From positions 4,464,001-4,528,000 of the forward strand of contig NZ_JBEWSZ010000001.1 of NCBI RefSeq assembly GCF_040537815.1: a stretch of 64,000 nucleotides of DNA, given 5' to 3'. This DNA comes from Mesorhizobium shangrilense (GTDB taxonomy: Bacteria; Pseudomonadota; Alphaproteobacteria; Rhizobiales; Rhizobiaceae). The position numbers were made by a program, and so were the translations under genes. Numbering within the stretch: position 1 is the first letter of the stretch; each line of letters starts with the position of its first letter. The notes below the pieces were generated by a model, which was given only the letters and a program-made list of their open reading frames with translations, was not told the origin of the DNA and made no database searches. Below are positions 47,346-55,181 of this stretch, piece by piece.

Positions 47346-47802
47346 GTACTTTCTCCCGGCCGACGACTGGCTGGACGCAAGCCTCGAACAGATTGGATTT
47401 CATCAGGCAAAGGGTTTGCAGCAGGTGCTGCTGCTCATCATCCGAAAGGCCGACAAAGGCTTCGTTTCGCGTTTTCTGGCCGTTGTCGCGCATGATATCG
47501 AGCAGCGGATGCGCCTTGGGGGTGAGGTAGAGCAGCCATGCCCTGCGGTCGGCGGGATTGGGCCGCCGTTCAATGAGCCCCTTGGCTTCCATCTTGTCGA
47601 GCAGCCGGGCGAGCGTGATCGGCATCGTCTCGACGAGGTCGGCCAGCTTGGTCTGGTGGATGCCTTCGTTGCGGGACAGATAGGCCAGGACCTGCCATTG
47701 GGTCCGGGTCAGTCCGAAGGTCCGGGAACGCTGCTCAAACCGCTTTCTGAGCAGGCGCGCCACATCGTGCAGCACGAAGCTGATGTTGGGTGAAGATGCC
47801 AT
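47338..47802 (-). CDS. MarR-family regulator of the EmrAB operon
   Basis: This 154-residue regulator has the MarR winged helix: GLTRTQWQVLAYLSRNEG, then HQTKLADLVETMPITLARLLDKMEAKGLIER with wing residues PADRRAW. It overlaps emrA by 8 bases and heads the operon, the usual layout of an EmrR/MprA-like repressor that releases DNA when the drug binds. A palindromic candidate operator lies 31 bases upstream of the start. Confidence 0.94.
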   Translation of the reverse strand: MASSPNISFVLHDVARLLRKRFEQRSRTFGLTRTQWQVLAYLSRNEGIHQTKLADLVETMPITLARLLDKMEAKGLIERRPNPADRRAWLLYLTPKAHPLLDIMRDNGQKTRNEAFVGLSDDEQQHLLQTLCLMKSNLFEACVQPVVGREKVHD

Positions 47803-47832
47803 GGGGAGTGTCGGGGTTGTTGACGCGACTTT

Positions 47833-47850
47833 TAGTAGGCATGCTTATTA
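47833..47850. promoter_or_regulatory. Candidate MarR operator
   Basis: TAGTAGGCATGCTTATTA is an 18-bp imperfect inverted repeat centred on GCATGC. A related CTATGCTTATAAT follows at 47855-47867 and contains a perfect TATAAT on the plus strand. The site lies between the marR operon and the divergent small secreted-protein gene. Confidence 0.5.
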
Positions 47851-47977
47851 TCACCTATGCTTATAATCCTGCTGGACGCCGCGCACAAGACGGATTAACC
47901 CGTTTGGTAAAAAATGTCGCACGTGCTGCGTGCAGCAAAAGTTGCGGTAATGTCGGATTTCCGGCGAGGACATGATG

Positions 47978-48292
47978 ATGAATTGGCTCAAGATCGCGAC
48001 CCTGGTGACCCTGGCAGGATACCCGAGCCTAGCGGTCGCGCAGGGTGCTGCCAGTTGCGGTGGCGCCGCCATGCTGGGTGGGGCGCAATTGAACTGCAGC
48101 CACGTCAATCCCAAGGCGCCAAACCAGTTCTGCACCTTTAGCTGGGCCTTGCACACAACGGCTGGTGACCAGAAAGTCGTTGAAGGCACCTTCATGTTGC
48201 CGCCAGGGGCCGCGAACGTCACAATCTACCAGGGCAGTGGTTTCGACAGCGCGCTGTCCGATCCGATCGTGATCTGCAGGGATGCCAATTGA
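47978..48292 (+). CDS. Small secreted protein of unknown function
   Basis: Three ATGs lie in a row; 47978 is chosen because GAGGA ends 7 bases before it. The 104-residue product has a Sec signal peptide (NWLKIATLVTLAGYPSLAVAQ) and a mature domain of about 83 residues with four cysteines (SCGG, LNCSH, QFCTF, VICRD) that could form two disulfides. I recognise no family. It is divergent from the marR-emrAB operon, separated by 175 bases holding the candidate operator, so MarR may control it too. Confidence 0.7.
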   Translation: MNWLKIATLVTLAGYPSLAVAQGAASCGGAAMLGGAQLNCSHVNPKAPNQFCTFSWALHTTAGDQKVVEGTFMLPPGAANVTIYQGSGFDSALSDPIVICRDAN

Positions 48293-48467
48293 GCGGAAGC
48301 CGCGTAAGGCTAGCTCATCAGCCGATTGGTGCTATAGGGCGGATCACGCTATTTTGAATGCATGCGAATTTCGCCGCATCAGCCTGGCGGGACTGGCCGG
48401 TGGACAAAATCAGCCGTAACCTCGATGCCATTCGTGGCGCCAACATCTCTCTTCTGGAGGCAACGGT

Positions 48468-49127
48468 TTGAACACTTTGAACGGGACCACGATCAGCACC
48501 GAACTGTTCACCAAGGCGTGGGTCTTCATCCGCGGCGTGCCGGCGATGAAATTCCTGCCGCCGGAAGGGCCGCCCGAAATCGCCTTCGCCGGCCGCTCGA
48601 ACGTCGGCAAGTCGTCGCTGATCAACGCGCTGGTCAATCAGAAGGGACTGGCGCGCACCTCCAACACGCCGGGGCGGACGCAGGAGCTCAATTATTTCGT
48701 GCCGGATGGGTTTTCGGGCGAAGGCGCGGATCTGCCACCCCTGGCGCTCGTCGACATGCCCGGCTACGGCTATGCGACCGCGCCCAAGGAAAAGGTCGAC
48801 GAGTGGACGAAGCTGGTCTTCGACTATCTCAAGGGCCGCGTCACGCTGAAGCGCGTTTACGTGCTGATCGATGCCCGCCATGGCATCAAGGCCAAGGATG
48901 ACGAGGTGCTGTCGTTGCTCGACAAGGCGGCCGTGTCCTACCAGATCGTGCTGACCAAGACCGACAAGATCAAGGCCGCGGGCGTGCCGAGACTGATCGA
49001 GGAAACGCTTCTGAAGATCAAGCGACGGCCCGCGGCGTTCCCGTTCGTTCTGGCGACGTCCTCGGAAAAAGCCGAAGGTCTCGAAGAGTTGCAGGCTGCG
49101 ATCGTGCTTGCCGCCAATGGCGGCTAG
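48468..49127 (+). CDS. engB: GTP-binding ribosome-assembly factor EngB (YihA/YsxC)
   Basis: TTG 48468 is the start, with GGAGG exactly 7 bases upstream, giving 219 residues. The GTPase motifs are G1 [12 protein letters not shown] near 41-52, G3 DMPGYGYA near 92, G4 TKTDK near 164 and G5 ATSSEK near 198. The protein acts in 50S subunit maturation and is usually essential. In related rhizobia it sits between yidC and argB. Here it stands alone, flanked by accessory efflux and regulator genes. Confidence 0.96.
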   Translation: MNTLNGTTISTELFTKAWVFIRGVPAMKFLPPEGPPEIAFAGRSNVGKSSLINALVNQKGLARTSNTPGRTQELNYFVPDGFSGEGADLPPLALVDMPGYGYATAPKEKVDEWTKLVFDYLKGRVTLKRVYVLIDARHGIKAKDDEVLSLLDKAAVSYQIVLTKTDKIKAAGVPRLIEETLLKIKRRPAAFPFVLATSSEKAEGLEELQAAIVLAANGG

Positions 49128-49855
49128 AGCTTTGCCTCTTTTGCGATCACCTGGTCGCTTTCTTCCGTTGCAAGCTGCTCGGTGCCATAGAACTTCAGGA
49201 ACATATCGACACCCGAACTGACGATATGCTCGATCTCGGCTGAGCTCGGCGCCTTGGTGCGATAGTTAAAGATGCACTGGCGGAAAAGACCGGCCAGACA
49301 GAGTTCGGTGAACTGATACGCGGCCAGGTCAACATCGGCTATGTTCAGCAGACCGCGCTCGATGGCGGCGTTGAGAAAGATCACGATCTTGTCGTGTCCG
49401 CGCTTGGGACCGCGCTCGTAGAAGCGCGTGCCAAGTTCCGGAATTCGGTCCGCCGCGCCGACGACGGTGCGTTGCGCCTGGATGACCTTGGCCGAGGTGA
49501 TCTTGGCCGAAAGCACCTTGCCGAACTTCACCAGCGTCGCCCGAAGATCGCCGATCTGATCGAGAACATCATACATGTTCTTGAAGATCGTGCTGCGCTC
49601 TTCCTCGATCAGCGCCTCGAACAGTTCTTCCTTGTTGGCGAAGTAGACGTAGATCGTGCCCTTGGAAACGCCGGCTTCGCGGGTGATGTCGTTCATCGAC
49701 GCCGCTTCGAAGCCCTTGTCGATGAAGACACGGCGCGCGCCGTCGATGATCTGCCCGCGCTTGATGGGATCCTGTCCCGCCGCCGGACGACCGCGAGGAA
49801 GGATTTCCAGCAGGTCGCACGGATCATCGCCGATTTTGGGTAATATCTCGCCCAT
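49124..49855 (-). CDS. TetR-family regulator of the second EmrAB operon
   Basis: This 243-residue regulator has the TetR helix-turn-helix: [27 protein letters not shown], then [17 protein letters not shown] at about 35-80. A long ligand-binding helical domain with a TetR_C-like [12 protein letters not shown] segment follows. It overlaps the engB stop by 4 bases on the opposite strand and is divergent from emrAB copy 2. Two matching palindromes in the 122-base intergenic region are its likely operators, one at its own transcription start. Confidence 0.94.
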   Translation of the reverse strand: MGEILPKIGDDPCDLLEILPRGRPAAGQDPIKRGQIIDGARRVFIDKGFEAASMNDITREAGVSKGTIYVYFANKEELFEALIEEERSTIFKNMYDVLDQIGDLRATLVKFGKVLSAKITSAKVIQAQRTVVGAADRIPELGTRFYERGPKRGHDKIVIFLNAAIERGLLNIADVDLAAYQFTELCLAGLFRQCIFNYRTKAPSSAEIEHIVSSGVDMFLKFYGTEQLATEESDQVIAKEAKL

Positions 49856-49875
49856 AACGTCACCTCGAAAATAAT

Positions 49876-49893
49876 TCGAACCAACCGGTTCGA
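49876..49893. promoter_or_regulatory. TetR operator 1
   Basis: TCGAACC-AACC-GGTTCGA is a perfect palindrome with 7-bp arms. It lies at the expected transcription start of the tetR gene, allowing autorepression. Confidence 0.8.
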
Positions 49894-49902
49894 TTGCCCC
49901 TT

Positions 49903-49931
49903 GATATGGGCCTCTTTACGCGCTAAGTCAA
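49903..49931 (-). promoter_or_regulatory. Promoter of the TetR gene
   Basis: On the minus strand TTGACT (49931-49926) is followed after 17 bases by CATATC (49908-49903). Transcription would start near 49896, at the edge of operator 1. Confidence 0.6.
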
Positions 49932-49939
49932 TGTCCAAT

Positions 49940-49957
49940 TCGAACCGAACGGTTCAG
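49940..49957. promoter_or_regulatory. TetR operator 2
   Basis: TCGAACC-GAAC-GGTTCAG repeats the arms of operator 1 with small changes at one end. Its centre lies 64 bases from that of operator 1, about six helix turns. It overlaps the region where a -35 for emrA (with TATAGA at 49963) would be. Confidence 0.75.
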
Positions 49958-49977
49958 TCCGTTATAGAGAGATCCCA

Positions 49978-51159
49978 ATGTCTTCGAACACGCCAGCCAC
50001 CGCCGAGGTCCGTCCGTTCCCAAACGCCAAAGTCGCCCCCGCGATCGAAGCGCCGAGTGCCCCGATCGAGCCCGTGACCGCGCCTCCGGCCGAAGCGCCG
50101 GCCAAGAAGAAGCGTTCGGTGCGCTCGTTCTTGCTGCCCATCATCGCGCTTGGGCTGCTTGGTGGCGGCGCCTGGTACGGCTATGACTACTGGGTCGACG
50201 GACGCTTCATGATTTCAACGGATGATGCCTATGTCCAGGCCGACATGGCGTTTATCTCGCCAAAGATTTCCGGCTATGTCGATCAGGTCAAGGTGATCGA
50301 CAACCAGCAGGTCAAGGCCGGCGATCCGCTGCTGGTGGTCGATGACGGCGACTACAAGATCGCGGTTGCCCAGGCCGAGGCCCAGATCGCCACCTTGAGC
50401 AAGACACTCGACCGCATCGATGCACAGACCGAGGCCGCACGCGCATCGCTCAAGCAGGCACAGGCTCAGAAAGTCGCCGACCAGGCCGCGGCCGACAATG
50501 CCGCCCGTGCCCAGCAACGCGCCGCGCAGTTGCTCAAGACGCATGTCGGCACGCAGGCACAACTGGACGACGCCCAGACAGCGCTGGACCAGGCCAATGC
50601 CGCCCTCGTCGGGGCCGACGCGCAGATCGCCACGGCGCAAGCCAATATCGGCGTGCTGCAGGCGCAGCGCGCGGAATCGGCAAGCACGCTGGCTTCGCTG
50701 CAACTCAGCAAGGACAAGGCCGCGCGCGACCTTTCCTTCACCGTTCTCAAGGCGCCGTATGACGGCGTCGTCGGCAACCGCTCCGTCGAACAGGGCGACC
50801 TCGTCAGCCCCGGCCAGAAGCTCGCCGTCATCGTGCCGATGGACAAGCTCTACATCGTCGGCAACTTCAAGGAGACCCAGCTTGCCAGGATCGTACCCGG
50901 CGAGAAGGTCCGGGTCTCGGTCGATGCCATCGACGGCCCGTCGTTCGAGGGAACCGTGTCGTCCCTGGCTCCAGCCTCGGGCGCGGTGTTCTCGCTGCTG
51001 CCGCCGGAAAACGCCACCGGCAATTTCACCAAGGTGGTGCAGCGCGTGCCGGTCCGCATCGACGTGCCAGCCGACGTGCTGAAGTCGGGCAAGCTGCGCG
51101 CTGGCCTGAGCGTCATCGTCGCCGTCGACAGCCGCACCGCGCCTGCCGCCTCGAACTGA
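49978..51159 (+). CDS. emrA: HlyD/EmrA-type membrane-fusion protein, copy 2
   Basis: This 393-residue adaptor has a short Pro-rich cytoplasmic tail, one membrane helix (SFLLPIIALGLLGGGAWYGYDYW), and lipoyl halves (ADMAFISPKISGYVDQVKVIDNQQVKAGD and LKAPYDGVVGNRSVEQGDLVS). The coiled coil between them runs about 125-230, followed by a beta-barrel with VPGEKVRVSVDAIDG. It is followed by an EmrB-type exporter 22 bases downstream. It should be induced when the divergent TetR protein releases its two operators. Confidence 0.93.
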   Translation: MSSNTPATAEVRPFPNAKVAPAIEAPSAPIEPVTAPPAEAPAKKKRSVRSFLLPIIALGLLGGGAWYGYDYWVDGRFMISTDDAYVQADMAFISPKISGYVDQVKVIDNQQVKAGDPLLVVDDGDYKIAVAQAEAQIATLSKTLDRIDAQTEAARASLKQAQAQKVADQAAADNAARAQQRAAQLLKTHVGTQAQLDDAQTALDQANAALVGADAQIATAQANIGVLQAQRAESASTLASLQLSKDKAARDLSFTVLKAPYDGVVGNRSVEQGDLVSPGQKLAVIVPMDKLYIVGNFKETQLARIVPGEKVRVSVDAIDGPSFEGTVSSLAPASGAVFSLLPPENATGNFTKVVQRVPVRIDVPADVLKSGKLRAGLSVIVAVDSRTAPAASN

Positions 51160-51181
51160 GCGATCTTCCGGGAGCAAGGCA

Positions 51182-52780
51182 ATGGCAACGGCAACCCTTA
51201 CAGCAGGATCGGCGCCCCCGCCGGCGATGCCGGCCGTGCCGGACACCATCTCGACGCGGCGCGTCATCGCCTTCCTGGCGATGGTGTTCGGCATGTTCAT
51301 GGCGATCCTGGACATCCAGATCGTGTCGGCCTCGCTGGCCGAGATCCAGGCTGGCCTGAGTGCCAGCTCCGACGAGATCCCGTGGGTGCAGACAGCCTAC
51401 CTGATCGCCGAAGTGGTCATGATCCCGCTGTCGGGCTTCCTTAGCCGGATGCTGTCGACCCGCGTGCTGTTCACGGTCGCCGCGGCGGGCTTCACCGCGG
51501 CCAGCGCGCTGGCGGCGACGGCGACCAACATCGACCAGATGATCGTTTATCGCGCCGTCCAGGGTTTTATCGGCGGCGGCATGATCCCCAGCGTCTTCGC
51601 GGCAGCCTTCACCATCTTTCCACCGTCGCGGCGCGCCATCGTCTCGCCGATGATCGGCCTCGTGGCGACGCTGGCGCCGACCATCGGCCCGACCGTCGGC
51701 GGCTATATCAGCCATGCCTTTTCATGGCACTGGCTGTTCCTGGTCAATGTCGTGCCCGGCATCCTGGTGACGACGGCCGCTTGGTCGCTGATCGATTTCG
51801 ACAAGCCCAATCTCAAGCTGTTCAGCAAGTTCGACTGGTGGGGCCTCGCCGGCATGGCGGCCTTCCTGGGGTGCATGGAGTACGTGCTCGAGGAAGGACC
51901 GAACAATGACTGGCTGCAAGACCAGGCCGTGTTCATCTGCGCCATTGTCATGACCGTCGGCGCGGTGCTGTTCTTCTGGCGCGCCTTCACCGCCGAGGAA
52001 CCGATCGTCGATCTGAAGGCCTTCACCAATATCAACTTCGCCTTCGGGTCCGTATTCTCCTTCGTCATCGGTATTGGCCTTTACGGCCTGACCTATCTCT
52101 ACCCGGTGTTCCTCGGGCGCATCCGCGGCTACGATTCGATGATGATCGGCCAAGCGCTGTTCGTCAGCGGCCTGGCCATGTTCTTCACCGCGCCGATCTC
52201 CGGGTTCTTGTCGAGCAAGATGGACCTGCGCGTGATGATGATGGTCGGTTTCTTCGGCTTTGCCACGGGCACGTGGTGGATGACGCATCTCACCGCCGAC
52301 TGGGACTTCTATGAACTGCTGATACCGCAGATCCTGCGCGGCTGTTCGATGATGCTGTGCATGGTGCCGATCAACAACATCGCGCTCGGCACATTGCCGC
52401 CAGAGCGACTGAAGAATGCATCGGGCCTGTTCAACCTCACCCGCAACCTTGGCGGTGCCGTCGGCCTCGCCCTCATCAACACGGTGCTGATCAACCGAAA
52501 CGCCTTCCACTACGCAAGGCTCTCCGAGCATGTGCAATGGGGAAGTGCCGCCGCGCAGACCAAGCTGCAGAACATGACGCTTACCTTCCAGCAGACCAAC
52601 GGCCTGGACGCTACAAGTGCTGCGATCTCCAAGCTGTCGGGCATCGTCCAGCAACAGGCGGCGCTGCTGTCCTTCATGGACGTGTTCTACATGCTGACTG
52701 TGCTGTTCGCGACGCTTGGCCTGTTCGCCATGCTGATCAAGAAGCCGGCGGCAGTCGGCGGAGGTGGCGGCGGGCACTAA
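51182..52780 (+). CDS. emrB: MFS drug efflux transporter, DHA2 family (EmrB-like), copy 2
   Basis: This 532-residue exporter has 14 predicted helices. Its motifs are the helix 1 motif LDIQIVSASLAEIQAGL, motif C in helix 5 (TLAPTIGPTVGGYISHAFSWHWLFLVNVVPG near 160-190) and a C-terminal glycine-rich tail. It pairs with the adaptor just upstream to export toxic compounds out of the cell. It differs strongly from copy 1 across its length, so the two pumps are not recent duplicates, even though their gene order mirrors around engB. Confidence 0.94.
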   Translation: MATATLTAGSAPPPAMPAVPDTISTRRVIAFLAMVFGMFMAILDIQIVSASLAEIQAGLSASSDEIPWVQTAYLIAEVVMIPLSGFLSRMLSTRVLFTVAAAGFTAASALAATATNIDQMIVYRAVQGFIGGGMIPSVFAAAFTIFPPSRRAIVSPMIGLVATLAPTIGPTVGGYISHAFSWHWLFLVNVVPGILVTTAAWSLIDFDKPNLKLFSKFDWWGLAGMAAFLGCMEYVLEEGPNNDWLQDQAVFICAIVMTVGAVLFFWRAFTAEEPIVDLKAFTNINFAFGSVFSFVIGIGLYGLTYLYPVFLGRIRGYDSMMIGQALFVSGLAMFFTAPISGFLSSKMDLRVMMMVGFFGFATGTWWMTHLTADWDFYELLIPQILRGCSMMLCMVPINNIALGTLPPERLKNASGLFNLTRNLGGAVGLALINTVLINRNAFHYARLSEHVQWGSAAAQTKLQNMTLTFQQTNGLDATSAAISKLSGIVQQQAALLSFMDVFYMLTVLFATLGLFAMLIKKPAAVGGGGGGH

Positions 52781-52781
52781 A

Positions 52782-52832
52782 GCAATTCCAGGAAAAGTGC
52801 GCGGCGGTTTTCCGTCCGGAATTGCGTCAAAA
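52782..52832 (-). repeat. Interspersed palindromic repeat, family B (full copy)
   Basis: GCAATTCC at 52782-52789 pairs with GGAATTGC at 52818-52825, with GGAAAA and TTTTCC inner arms, giving a hairpin just after the emrB stop; GTCAAAA follows. A degenerate copy in the other orientation follows nadC at 23972. It may act as a terminator or mRNA-stabilising element. Confidence 0.8.
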
Positions 52833-52903
52833 TAAGAACACCAAACGTGCGCAGCGGCTTTCGGCCTGCTCCTCCAGTCCAGGCCGGCAAGCCCTGACCA
52901 CGC

Positions 52904-52938
52904 AAAAAACTCCGGGCCGCAAAGCCCGGAGTTTTTAT
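52904..52938. terminator. Bidirectional intrinsic terminator between emrB and msrB
   Basis: AAAAAACTCCGGG-ccgcaaa-GCCCGGAGTTTTT is a strong stem flanked by an A run and a T run, so it works on both strands. It ends the emrAB transcript and the convergent msrB transcript. Confidence 0.9.
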
Positions 52939-52957
52939 TATTCCAGGTGGATTTTTG

Positions 52958-53461
52958 TCAGGCCGTGGCGGGCTTGAAGGTCAATGCCACGCCGTTGATG
53001 CAGTGGCGCAGGCCGGTCGGTGCCGGGCCGTCATCGAAGACGTGACCGAGATGGCCGCCGCAACGGCGGCAGTGCACCTCGGTGCGGGTCATGCCAAGCG
53101 ACCGGTCTTCCGTCTTGCCGATGGCATTGGGAATCTCCTGCCAGAAGCTCGGCCAGCCGGTGCCGGAATCGAACTTGGTCTCGGACGGATAGACGGGCAG
53201 GTCACAGCCGGCGCAAGCGAAAACGCCCTTGCGGTGCTCGTTGAGCAGCGGGCTGGTGCCGGGATATTCGGTGCCTTCCTTGCGCAGCACGTCAAAGGCG
53301 GCGGGAGAGAGGATGGCTTTCCATTCGGCGTCGGTCTTGGTGACCTCGAAGGTTTCCGCGGCGCGGGCATCCTGCGGTCCACCCATGCGCAGAAGTGCCG
53401 CGGTGCTGACCAGCAATGCGGCGGTCGCGGCACCGCTCAAAAGAAAGTCGCGACGGTTCAT
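52958..53461 (-). CDS. msrB: Peptide-methionine (R)-S-oxide reductase, exported form
   Basis: ATG 53461, with AAGGA 8 bases upstream, gives 167 residues. A twin-arginine-like signal (NRRDFLLSGAATAALLVS) precedes the SelR domain. The zinc-binding pairs CAGC and CRRC are present, and the catalytic Cys is in LRHCINGVALTF near the C-terminus. It repairs oxidised methionine in proteins, and the signal peptide places it in the periplasm. It lies between emrAB copy 2 and fasciclin gene 2. Its electron donor, such as a membrane thioredoxin system, is not in the window. Confidence 0.94.
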   Translation of the reverse strand: MNRRDFLLSGAATAALLVSTAALLRMGGPQDARAAETFEVTKTDAEWKAILSPAAFDVLRKEGTEYPGTSPLLNEHRKGVFACAGCDLPVYPSETKFDSGTGWPSFWQEIPNAIGKTEDRSLGMTRTEVHCRRCGGHLGHVFDDGPAPTGLRHCINGVALTFKPATA

Positions 53462-53542
53462 GACACAATTCCTTCTGTTGTCCTTTGCCAAATTCTGCCG
53501 TCACACGGAAATCAAAAGCCGGTGACAGGCCCTGAAAGCGAC

Positions 53543-53583
53543 ACTCCGCGCCGGTCCCATGTTTTGCATGGACGGCGCGGAGT
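53543..53583. repeat. Long hairpin between fasciclin gene 2 and msrB
   Basis: ACTCCGCGCC at 53543-53552 pairs perfectly with 53574-53583, and inner CAT/ATG pairs extend the stem. It lies between the fasciclin stop and the msrB start on the same strand. There is no T run. It may terminate or protect the fasciclin mRNA. Confidence 0.5.
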
Positions 53584-53670
53584 GCGGAGCGATTGCGTGG
53601 CCACGGGAGCAAGAGCCGCGCAATCAACAGGGAGCCGTTACCGACATCTTCGTCGGCAACCAGCCGTTTG

Positions 53671-54228
53671 TTACATCTTCGGCAGGAGAACCTTGTCGAT
53701 GACGTGGATGACGCCATTCGACTGTTCGACATCGGCGATCGTCACATTGGCGACGTTGCCGTTCTCGTCGGTCACGGTGACCTTGCCGCCGGTGTCCTTC
53801 AGCGTCAGTTCGCAGCCGCCGACGGTCTTGACCTTGTGGGCGCCGCCATCATCCTTGACCATCTTCATCACGTCGGCCGACATCGCCTTGGCGGCGACGA
53901 CATGGCAGGTGAGGATCTTGACCAGCTTGTCCTTGTTCTCCGGCTTCAGCAGCGTGTCGACCGTGCCGGCCGGAAGCGCTGCAAAGGCTTCATTGGTTGG
54001 CGCAAAGACGGTGAAGGGACCAGCGCCCTGAAGCGTGTCGACCAGGCCGGCAGCCTTGACGGCGGCGACGAGCGTGGTGTGGTCCTTCGAGTTGACGGCG
54101 TTCTCGACGATGTTCTTCTTGGCGTACATGGCGGCGCCGCCGACCATCGGGTTCTCGGCATAGGCCGCGGTCGCGAGAGCGGAAACGGCGATCGTGCCGG
54201 CAAGCAAAAGGGTGGCGAAATTACGCAT
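53671..54228 (-). CDS. Fasciclin-domain secreted protein 2 (Nex18/MPT70-like)
   Basis: ATG 54228, with GAGGAG 8 bases upstream, gives 185 residues. A Sec signal peptide ends TAAYA, then a single FAS1 domain follows with GPFTVFAPTNEAFAALP near 82 and NGVIHVIDKVLLP at the end. The mature N-terminal half is nearly the same as fasciclin 1; the second half (about 110-165) differs, including two cysteines (ILTCHVV, GGCELTL) absent from copy 1. The gene lies next to the sigma/anti-sigma pair and has an ECF-type promoter, like copy 1. In Mycobacterium, SigK/RskA controls fasciclin proteins MPT70 and MPT83. Confidence 0.94.
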   Translation of the reverse strand: MRNFATLLLAGTIAVSALATAAYAENPMVGGAAMYAKKNIVENAVNSKDHTTLVAAVKAAGLVDTLQGAGPFTVFAPTNEAFAALPAGTVDTLLKPENKDKLVKILTCHVVAAKAMSADVMKMVKDDGGAHKVKTVGGCELTLKDTGGKVTVTDENGNVANVTIADVEQSNGVIHVIDKVLLPKM

Positions 54229-54275
54229 GATGTCAAACTCCTCGGGGTTTCTCTTCCCATTCCTGGGGACGCGAG

Positions 54276-54305
54276 GAGATACGGAAAACAAATGCGTGAG
54301 TTTCA
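54276..54305 (-). promoter_or_regulatory. ECF-sigma-type promoter of fasciclin gene 2
   Basis: On the minus strand TGAAAC (54305-54300) is followed after 16 bases by CGTATCT (54283-54277). The start point would lie about 45 bases before the ATG. It shares both half-sites with the element before fasciclin gene 1. Confidence 0.6.
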
Positions 54306-54452
54306 GAATATCAGGATTTTTTATTTTATTTGCGCCACAAACGAGATTTTCGGCGTTTAACGATTTGCCGGCTCACATGCACGCATAGACATGCACAGCC
54401 GCAGATAGACTTTGAGTCTTCTTTTGTGATTTTCCCGGCGCGAAGAGACCGA

Positions 54453-55181
54453 TCAGATGCTCTTCAGATCGCCCGCGGCAACCACGGGTCCGGTCGGCTG
54501 GCCGGTCGGCGAACCGCCGGCGGGCTCGAGGCTGACCGCCAGCACCGCGCCTTGCGCGAGCTTCTGCTGGACGGCCGGCGAGATGGTCAGACGCGTGGTC
54601 GCACCAGCGGGGATAACACCCATCGAGACCGGCGCGTTCTTGCCCTCGATCATCCAGAGTTCGAAATCCTTGCCCGAAGCGCGCTCACCAGAGACGTGAG
54701 ACAGACTGACCTCGTGATGGGCGGCGTCGTAGACGGCGAGATATTTGACATCGCTGCCTTCGGCTGCCAGCGATGCGACAAGACGAGGCTGTTCGACCGG
54801 CGGATTGATGTAGGGCAAGGCAATGTAAATCGCCAATGCCGCGATCGCCGCGGTGGCGAGGCCGCGCCAGAAGGCGAGGCTGGACCAAAGGCTGGCGCGC
54901 GTTTGTACCGGCGCGGTTGTTGGCGACGCAAACAGCCGGCGGTCGACAGCAACCTTGACCGAAGCCGGCGGCTCGATTTCCGGATAGGCAGCGCCCATCG
55001 GCGAGAGGTGTACCTCCCAGCCATCCACCATCCGCGCGAAAACAGCTTCGGTGTCGATGCGGCGGGAAGCAGTCTGGCGTTCGTTCGCCGGCAGGACGCC
55101 AAGAACATATTCGGCGGCAAGCAGGTCGTCGCCTCCATGTTCCGGTCCGTTGTCCTGTTCCAGCGTCATCTTTCCAGACAT
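54453..55181 (-). CDS. Membrane anti-sigma factor, RskA type
   Basis: This 242-residue protein has an N-terminal cytoplasmic sigma-binding part (LLAAEYVLGVLPANERQTASRRI), one membrane helix near 105-125 (RGLATAAIAALAIYIALP) and a periplasmic RskA C-terminal domain. That domain contains DFELWMIEGKNAPVSMGVIPAG and ends GGSPTGQPTGPVVAAGDL. It should hold the ECF sigma factor encoded just upstream until an envelope signal arrives. The two genes overlap by 16 bases. Confidence 0.92.
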   Translation of the reverse strand: MSGKMTLEQDNGPEHGGDDLLAAEYVLGVLPANERQTASRRIDTEAVFARMVDGWEVHLSPMGAAYPEIEPPASVKVAVDRRLFASPTTAPVQTRASLWSSLAFWRGLATAAIAALAIYIALPYINPPVEQPRLVASLAAEGSDVKYLAVYDAAHHEVSLSHVSGERASGKDFELWMIEGKNAPVSMGVIPAGATTRLTISPAVQQKLAQGAVLAVSLEPAGGSPTGQPTGPVVAAGDLKSI

